Part shown: one piece after another, positions 1-64,000 of the stretch
How positions within the stretch are numbered: the stretch's first letter is position 1
How the letters are laid out: every line of letters begins with the position of its first letter
Assembly (NCBI RefSeq): GCF_040939455.1
Contig: NC_134109.1
Span: forward strand, 30,273,501-30,337,500
Direction: 5' to 3'
Length of the DNA: 64,000 nt
Origin: Microcebus murinus
Taxonomy: Eukaryota; Chordata; Mammalia; Primates; Cheirogaleidae
Position numbers and translations under genes: made by a program
Notes under the pieces: model-generated
The model's input: only the letters and a program-made list of their open reading frames with translations
Databases searched by the model: none
Told to the model about the DNA's origin: nothing

Positions 1-58989
<58,989 letters not shown>

Positions 58990-59175
58990 ATTTAAAATGG
59001 ACCTGGATTTCTATGCAAGCTCTGTCTCTAACCTCAGGTTACCCTCTGAGCCTCTGTTTCCCCATCTATAAAATGTGGTATCACCTCACTGAGTCACAGG
59101 GAAGGCATAACTGAGTTAATAACATATACTGCTTGGCACAATGTTGCCATAGTTAATGATAGCTATCATTGTTTC
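58990..59175 (+). mobile_element. MIR element
   Basis: TCTAACCTCAGGTTACCCTC, TGAGCCTCTGTTTCCCCATC, TATAAAATGTGGTATCACCT and TTGGCACAATGTTGCCATAG follow the MIR core. Confidence 0.8.
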
Positions 59176-60239
59176 ACCTCACTAACACAATACTAAAATC
59201 CTTTCAAAAAACAAATAAATAAATAAGCTGACCAATGCCCAAACAAGAGAGAATATAATGATGTAAGGCATCTTGCTATTTGAAACAGTTAAAACAACAA
59301 CAACAATAATTACAGGGCAAAACAGTGTATTTTTTCTTTTTCATTATTAATAAGCAATTACAAAATACCTCACAAAAATACATTATCCTCCTATATCATT
59401 TAATCATTCAAGGCAGTGATTAGTGACTTATCATATATTCCATGCATATAAATGTAAATATAGATATAAATATAAATAAATCTATCTACCCACCTACCTA
59501 CATTGTAATTTAGCTTGGAATATAGCTTGACAACCGAACTGCACATAAGCTGATTTTTTACACACATTTTGACAGATAAGGGTGGTTCAACCTGCTGTTA
59601 GTTCAATAAAAAGAAAAATTATTGTCTTATTTGTCACAGCTGCACAAAGTACAATAATAGATTCTATAGTAAGTCAGACTCTTCCCAGTAGAATCCCAAT
59701 GATGTAAGCAGACATTTCCCCTAAGGATTAAAATAAAATGAGTCACTAGAAATGTTTATATACTTTTAAAAAATCTAAACCTAGATTGGATCTAAATAAT
59801 TAAAAACTCAGAGACAGCCTCTACAGTCTACTATGTTAACTGTGATTTATAAACGACCTATTAAGCTTTCTCTTATGTTTTAAACTTTTCAAGATAAGTA
59901 AAATCCATGTTCTTTATCATTTGTCCCAAACAGCTGACACTGTACTTGGGTTCTTACATCCTCTAAATACCAAAATTTAAAAGTTATCAGTGTATTTACT
60001 TTTTTGTAGTATTAAATAATAACGTTATTTCTATAAACTCTCAATATATATTTCTAATAAGCAATTATGGAATGGTATAATAGTCATACTTGTACCGACA
60101 GAGTCAGAGACTACATCAAAGTTAAGAGGCTCAAATCAACACAGAGAGATACTATTTTTTTTTATCTAATTAAACTGTTTTTCAGTAATTGTTATTAGTG
60201 GTGTTTAGTATAAGAAAGGAACACTCACTCCTCAAGGTG
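59176..60239. other. PCNX1 intron part, unassigned
   Basis: AT-rich; short simple runs only (AAAT at 59211-59226, ATAAAT at 59447-59480). Nothing else is recognised. Confidence 0.5.
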
Positions 60240-60960
60240 GTGCAAACTGGTGTAACCTTCTACAAAGCACTCTGGTAATATGGGCAAAAACCTTGAAAAA
60301 GTATTCTTACCCTTTGATCAGAAATCTATTTCTAGAAATTGTTGCTAAAGGATAAAATCAAATATATGTATAAGGTTTTTTTTTTTTTTTTTTTTTTTTG
60401 AGACAGAGTCTCGCTTTGTTGCCCAGGCTAGAGTGAGTGCCGTGGCGTTCAGCCTAGCTCACAGCAACCTCAAACTCCTGGGCTCAAGCGATCCTCCTGC
60501 CTCAGCCTCCCAAGTAGCTGGGACTACAGGCATGTGCCACCATGCCCGGCTAATTTTTTGTATATATTAGTTGGCCAATTAATTTCTTTCTATTTATAGT
60601 AGAGACGGGGTCTCGCTCTTGCTCAGGCTGGTTTCGAACTCCTGACCTCGAGCAATCCGCCCGCCTCGGCCTCCCAGAGAGCTAGGATTACAGGCGTGAG
60701 CCACCGCGCCCGGCCTGTATAAGGTTTTAGCACAAAGTTATTCACCTCAGGTTATTATAAAAGTTCTTAAAATACAAAAAGGATATAACAATGTCCAATA
60801 AAAATGGTTGAATAAATTATGTAGTCTATTAATAATTTCATAAAGGCACAAAAAACAATTTTAAAGATTATATAATAATATGAGAAAACACTTAAGCAAA
60901 AAAGGTAGCACTATACAAAAAGTATAATTCCAGTTCTACGAGTTACAAAGAATGCTAAGA
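60240..60960 (+). mobile_element. Old L1 (L1ME type) split by an Alu
   Basis: Left of the Alu, ACAAAGCACTCTGGTAATAT, TTACCCTTTGATCAGAAATC and AATCTATTTCTAGAAATTG; right of it, AGCACAAAGTTATTCACCTC, GTCCAATAAAAATGGTTGAA, TAAATTATGTAGTCTATTAA and AACACTTAAGCAAAAAAGGT. These are L1ME words in order. Confidence 0.75.
60380..60715 (-). mobile_element. Lemur-type Alu, reversed, inside old L1
   Basis: It begins with a T-run and GAGACAGAGTCTCGCTTTGT and ends GAGCCACCGCGCCCGGCC. The lemur linker (GGCCAATTAATTTCTTTCTA) is present. The 13-bp duplication TGTATAAGGTTTT at 60367-60379 and 60716-60728 is perfect. It is in the same orientation as PCNX1. Confidence 0.95.
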
Positions 60961-61127
60961 AGTGTGCCAGGGAGTATGCGGCCCTCTTTTCCTGCGGGTA
61001 GGGAAAGACAGGAGGTAAGCACGTGATTAACACTGAGCCCGGGCTTCTGCTATCCTGCTTCTCCAGTCAGTTTTATAAAGTTACTCAGGTTTTTCTCCCC
61101 TATCTTGTATCCTGATACTGGTATTTT
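60961..61127. other. Unassigned, GC-richer stretch
   Basis: GC-richer than its surroundings (GGAGTATGCGGCCCTCTTTT, CTGAGCCCGGGCTTCTGCTA). It leads into the ORF at 61128. No promoter or exon can be supported. Confidence 0.4.
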
Positions 61128-61421
61128 TTGGGTTTTTTGGTTGTCATTGTTAGCTTAACCACCATTGTGGGGATACATGTTGCTGATGAGCTAAGACGAT
61201 CAAATATAAAAGGCTGCCTGAGTGATGGGTCCCATTCCCCAGACTACTCCCTTGCAGCAGTGGACCTGGAGAGCTTCAAAAACAACCTGGTGGACATCAT
61301 TCGGCAGAATAAAGAGAGGTGGAAAGAGTTAGCTGCACCTGCACACGGTGCATCTGATCTTTATAAGAACTCAGAAGACTTAGTAAATGCTGAAGAAAAA
61401 CATACTGATACACATTCATAG
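61128..61421 (+). pseudogene. Unidentified 97-codon ORF, possible retrocopy fragment
   Basis: The frame opens with a hydrophobic stretch (MGFLVVIVSLTTIVGIHVAD) and continues polar and charged (VDLESFKNNLVDIIRQNKER, WKELAAPAHGASDLYKNSED), ending HTDTHS before TAG. This looks like real protein: codon use is GC-richer than the intron, and a membrane helix followed by a charged tail is plausible. About 430 bp of 3'-UTR-like sequence with AATAAA near 61852 follows. I do not recognise the family. It may be the C-terminal end of a processed gene copy, or chance. It is antisense to PCNX1, in its intron, with no visible promoter or splice site. Confidence 0.35.
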
Positions 61422-62659
61422 ATCTGAAGCACCTTAAAGGCTTCTGTCATTTTAAATATGAGAGGATAATGAAAACAGCATGACAACATCCTAAATCCTC
61501 AATTTTGCACAAAGCTATATCTCCTTTTTCAACATATAATTGGACCAAGTCATTTTTATGAACTTCCATACAAGGAATTAAGAACATAAATTTTAAGCTA
61601 GTAATTCTGGCCAAATATATACATTCATGCTGCTGTTTTTAGCCAGTGCTGCTGCCATTGTTTTTCCTCCGCAACTTGGCCTTCTTCAATTAAGCCAGAT
61701 AAATTTTTAAAAGTCAGATAATTTTAAATTTTCCTCACTTTGAGCCAGTCATAGTGACGGTATAATTCATGTGCAGAAGATGAAGCCTTTTTAAATTTAC
61801 TTTCTTGCACGTATACAAAGTGTTATAACTTCCAATATTTCAAGGTCTTAAATAAAAGGAAAGCAAACACAAAATTATGGGAAAAATATTTTTTTGCAGT
61901 GCGGGGGAACAGGCTACTTAGATTGTCCTTCTTTACTTCAAACGCATGACAACAGTGAAAGGTGGGACTGCTCAGAAGCCGAAGCTGAAGGCCTTTGGCT
62001 ACAATGGAGCATCATAGTGCCGGGGTAGTGACCTGATGAATACCTCACTGTAACTCTCATCCTGGGAGATGGCAGTGAAACCTTTCTCTGAACCCAGTGG
62101 ATGAACCTGCACCCTTCCTGTGGTGTCAAGGCACTCATGTATCACCTCCATGTGTGTGCTCACAATGCAGGGCACATAGTACCTACAGTCCATGAAAACA
62201 GACTGTCAGCCATCGGTGTAGACAGACACTAGAATGGAATCTGGAATTTCCCTTCTGGGGTGTTCATCCCATCAAGATGTAACAAAATGTATTACAAGCC
62301 AAGGGATAAGAGACAAGAAGTGTGTGCGTGTGAGTTGAAAAATGTCTATGAAAATGGAAGCCCACCCTTTTCTGTACAGATACCATTATGTGATGTAACT
62401 TTTAAATTTTACTACACAGAAACAAACTGCAACCTTCAAAGGCCCTGCTTCTTGTCATGTTTTGACTGGGCAGGTGCAAAGCCTTTTCTTCGCACCAAAC
62501 TGAAGAACTACTTTTATTTGTTATTAGCTGACAAGAAAGGTCAAGCACAATTGGGTACTATAAGTTTTTATTATACAAACATTTCAATGTTTGTGAGCTT
62601 CAGTGAATTTGTCTTTGTGAAAAGAATCAAGAAGAGCAGTCTTCAATTAAATGACATGA
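61422..62659. other. Unassigned, possibly old 3'-UTR-like retrocopy
   Basis: An AATAAA at 61852 could be a poly(A) signal, but no A-tail follows. Minus-strand frame 61999-62193 and plus-strand frame 62260-62736 look protein-like in parts, but neither matches a protein that I know, and the second ends in the ATCC repeat. I cannot decide the origin. Confidence 0.3.
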
Positions 62660-62665
62660 AGGAGG

Positions 62666-62729
62666 ATCCATCCATCCATCCATCCATCCATCCATCCATC
62701 CATCCATCCATCCATCCATCCATCCATCC
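62666..62729. repeat. (ATCC)n microsatellite
   Basis: About 16 copies of ATCC in a row. The 'Ser-Ile-His-Pro' end of the open frame at 62260-62736 is only this repeat. Confidence 0.97.
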
Positions 62730-62953
62730 TAACTAGTTTTCTACTGCATTTGTTTCCTTCCTGGGTTCCACGATGAGAAGCAATATTTTAGAAATGGATA
62801 CAATCAGAAACTGTTAAGCCCAAGTAGTGAGATTTTGTAGCTCACAACTTAGGTCTCTTTTGATGTGTAAGCCATATTCTATATGCGTATTTAGTATGCA
62901 TGATTGTAATTTAAGATGTATTTATGTGTAGACTCTTTTAAATGTTGCATGAA

Positions 62954-63125
62954 TTAGCCAGGTGTAGTGGCATGCACTTATAGTACCAGCTATTTAGGGA
63001 GGCTGACACAGGAGATCACTTGAGCCCAGGAGTCCGAGGCTGCAGTAAGCTATGATCATGCCACTGCACTCTATCCCAGACAACAGAGACCTCCTCTCAA
63101 AAAATAAAATAAAATAAAATAAAAA
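62954..63125 (+). mobile_element. Alu right-arm fragment
   Basis: ATTAGCCAGGTGTAGTGGCA, AGGAGATCACTTGAGCCCAG, CTATGATCATGCCACTGCAC and then an (AAAAT)n tail at 63099-63126. It is old and diverged. Confidence 0.85.
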
Positions 63126-64000
63126 ACGTTCTGTGAATAAGGTCATTAGCTTTAGTGTTACCTGAATCTTGTGCAGAACACAGCTAAATAACTGAATTTT
63201 ATCAAAGACATTACAATGCAATTGATATTTTAAGTAGTAAAGATTGATCTACAATAATGTGCTGGGGGAAAACATGATACATAAATCATGGTGACTTCTG
63301 GTCCTTTAAAAGTGGACTTTCATTTCCATTTACAAAGAAACTGTAACTACTGTTTCTTTGTGCATGATTTTTAAATAGCTCATTTGGAAAATGAGCTATT
63401 TACCAGCTAGAAAATATTCTGCATTTAAAATAGAATATATCTGGGAAATCTAATTACCATTGTTCCTATTTAAGTCAGCTGTCTTTCAGTAAAGCTACAG
63501 AATCTCTCCAAGGAGAAGTAAATTAAAACACTGCTTCTCAAATGTCACAGGAAACACAGCCACTTTGTTCCTATTAATACTCTAAGATCTATAGACTTTG
63601 TTATTTTAAAAAGTAGGGGAATGCAAAGAACTCATAATTTCTGTACATGGGCTTTAAACTAATTTTCCAAGTTACATGACTTACAAAGCACTGTGACCAA
63701 ACTTCCATAGGGAATGGAGAAAAGATATTTCACTTTCAGAAAAGTTGTCATACTGCTTGATGTACTACTTACTTTCCTCATCTCTCTCTCCTCTCTCTCT
63801 CTCCACACTACACTCCCTACTTCCCTCCTTATTTCTTTTAATCTTTCATATTCCTTTCTTTTCTTTCTAAGAAAATGAACTACTTAGGAACTAAGAAAGG
63901 AACTACTCAGCACTAATTAATAGGAAGTCAGAGTTGAGGTTATCTGTGTCCATCCCTGTTGTGAACTTGTTGAGCACATTCTGAAAAGAGAGACTGATGG
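63126..64000. other. PCNX1 intron part, unassigned
   Basis: AT-rich, with a CT-rich tract at 63779-63830. The expected upstream PCNX1 exon is not found here, so it lies beyond the window. Confidence 0.5.

Noticed and set aside
62260..62736. A 158-codon frame as a gene.
   Set aside because: Its last part is the ATCC repeat, the rest matches no protein I know, and there is no start context, promoter or splice signal. Kept only as a weak finding.

Overview
This window is mammalian nuclear DNA, and almost certainly from a strepsirrhine primate, most likely a Malagasy lemur. The evidence for that is a set of young Alu copies (about 2210, 16762, 23437 and 60380). They carry the lemur-type left arm with 'TTGCTCAAGGTCAGGAGTTC' and a middle linker 'AGAAAGAAATTAATTGGCC' followed by a short AT run, which human Alu families lack. 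The base composition is AT-rich and intronic, the gene structure is split by GT-AG introns, and ancient mammalian repeats (MIR, L2, MER20-like hAT, Tigger1, MLT1-like LTR, old L1) are everywhere.

The only protein-coding gene I can support is PCNX1 (pecanex homolog 1), which lies on the minus strand and covers nearly the whole window. Seventeen internal coding exons can be placed to the base, from 58693 down to 1552. Every exon has an AG acceptor and a GT donor, and the phases join without a break. Together they give 3734 coding bases, about 1245 residues or a little over half of the roughly 2340-residue protein. The first exon in the window (56987-58693, 1707 bp) encodes the long Ser-rich, presumably disordered cytosolic region. 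The next six (47828 down to 24536) encode a conserved linker and the start of the membrane domain. The remaining ten, from the 33-nt exon at 21461-21493 to 1552, encode most of the multi-pass membrane core. The start codon, first exons, C-terminal pecanex domain and 3' UTR lie outside the window.

The introns are a layered record of insertions. Main blocks are: an L1 5' part, an MLT1-like LTR and a Tigger-type miniature element (5430-8143); a Tigger1 DNA transposon (about 11765-14213) with an Alu piece, a long GA/GT microsatellite and an L1 tail inside it; an L2 (14900-15700); several L1M 3' ends; four or more hAT miniature elements, two with perfect 8-bp target duplications; and Alus of several ages. 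Two very short insertions hold only the first ~35 nt of U2 snRNA and stop at the same U2 position. Both look like 3'-truncated snRNA retrocopies.

I see no undescribed multi-gene system. The observations most worth following are splice-site architectures in PCNX1 (an exon that begins AG|GTAAGT like a recursive splice site, a NAGNAG acceptor, a 15-nt tandem acceptor, a 33-nt in-frame exon), the paired U2 stubs, a 27-bp inverted repeat whose loop and one arm were copied 864 bp away, and an unexplained 97-codon ORF at 61128-61421 that may be a retrocopy fragment.
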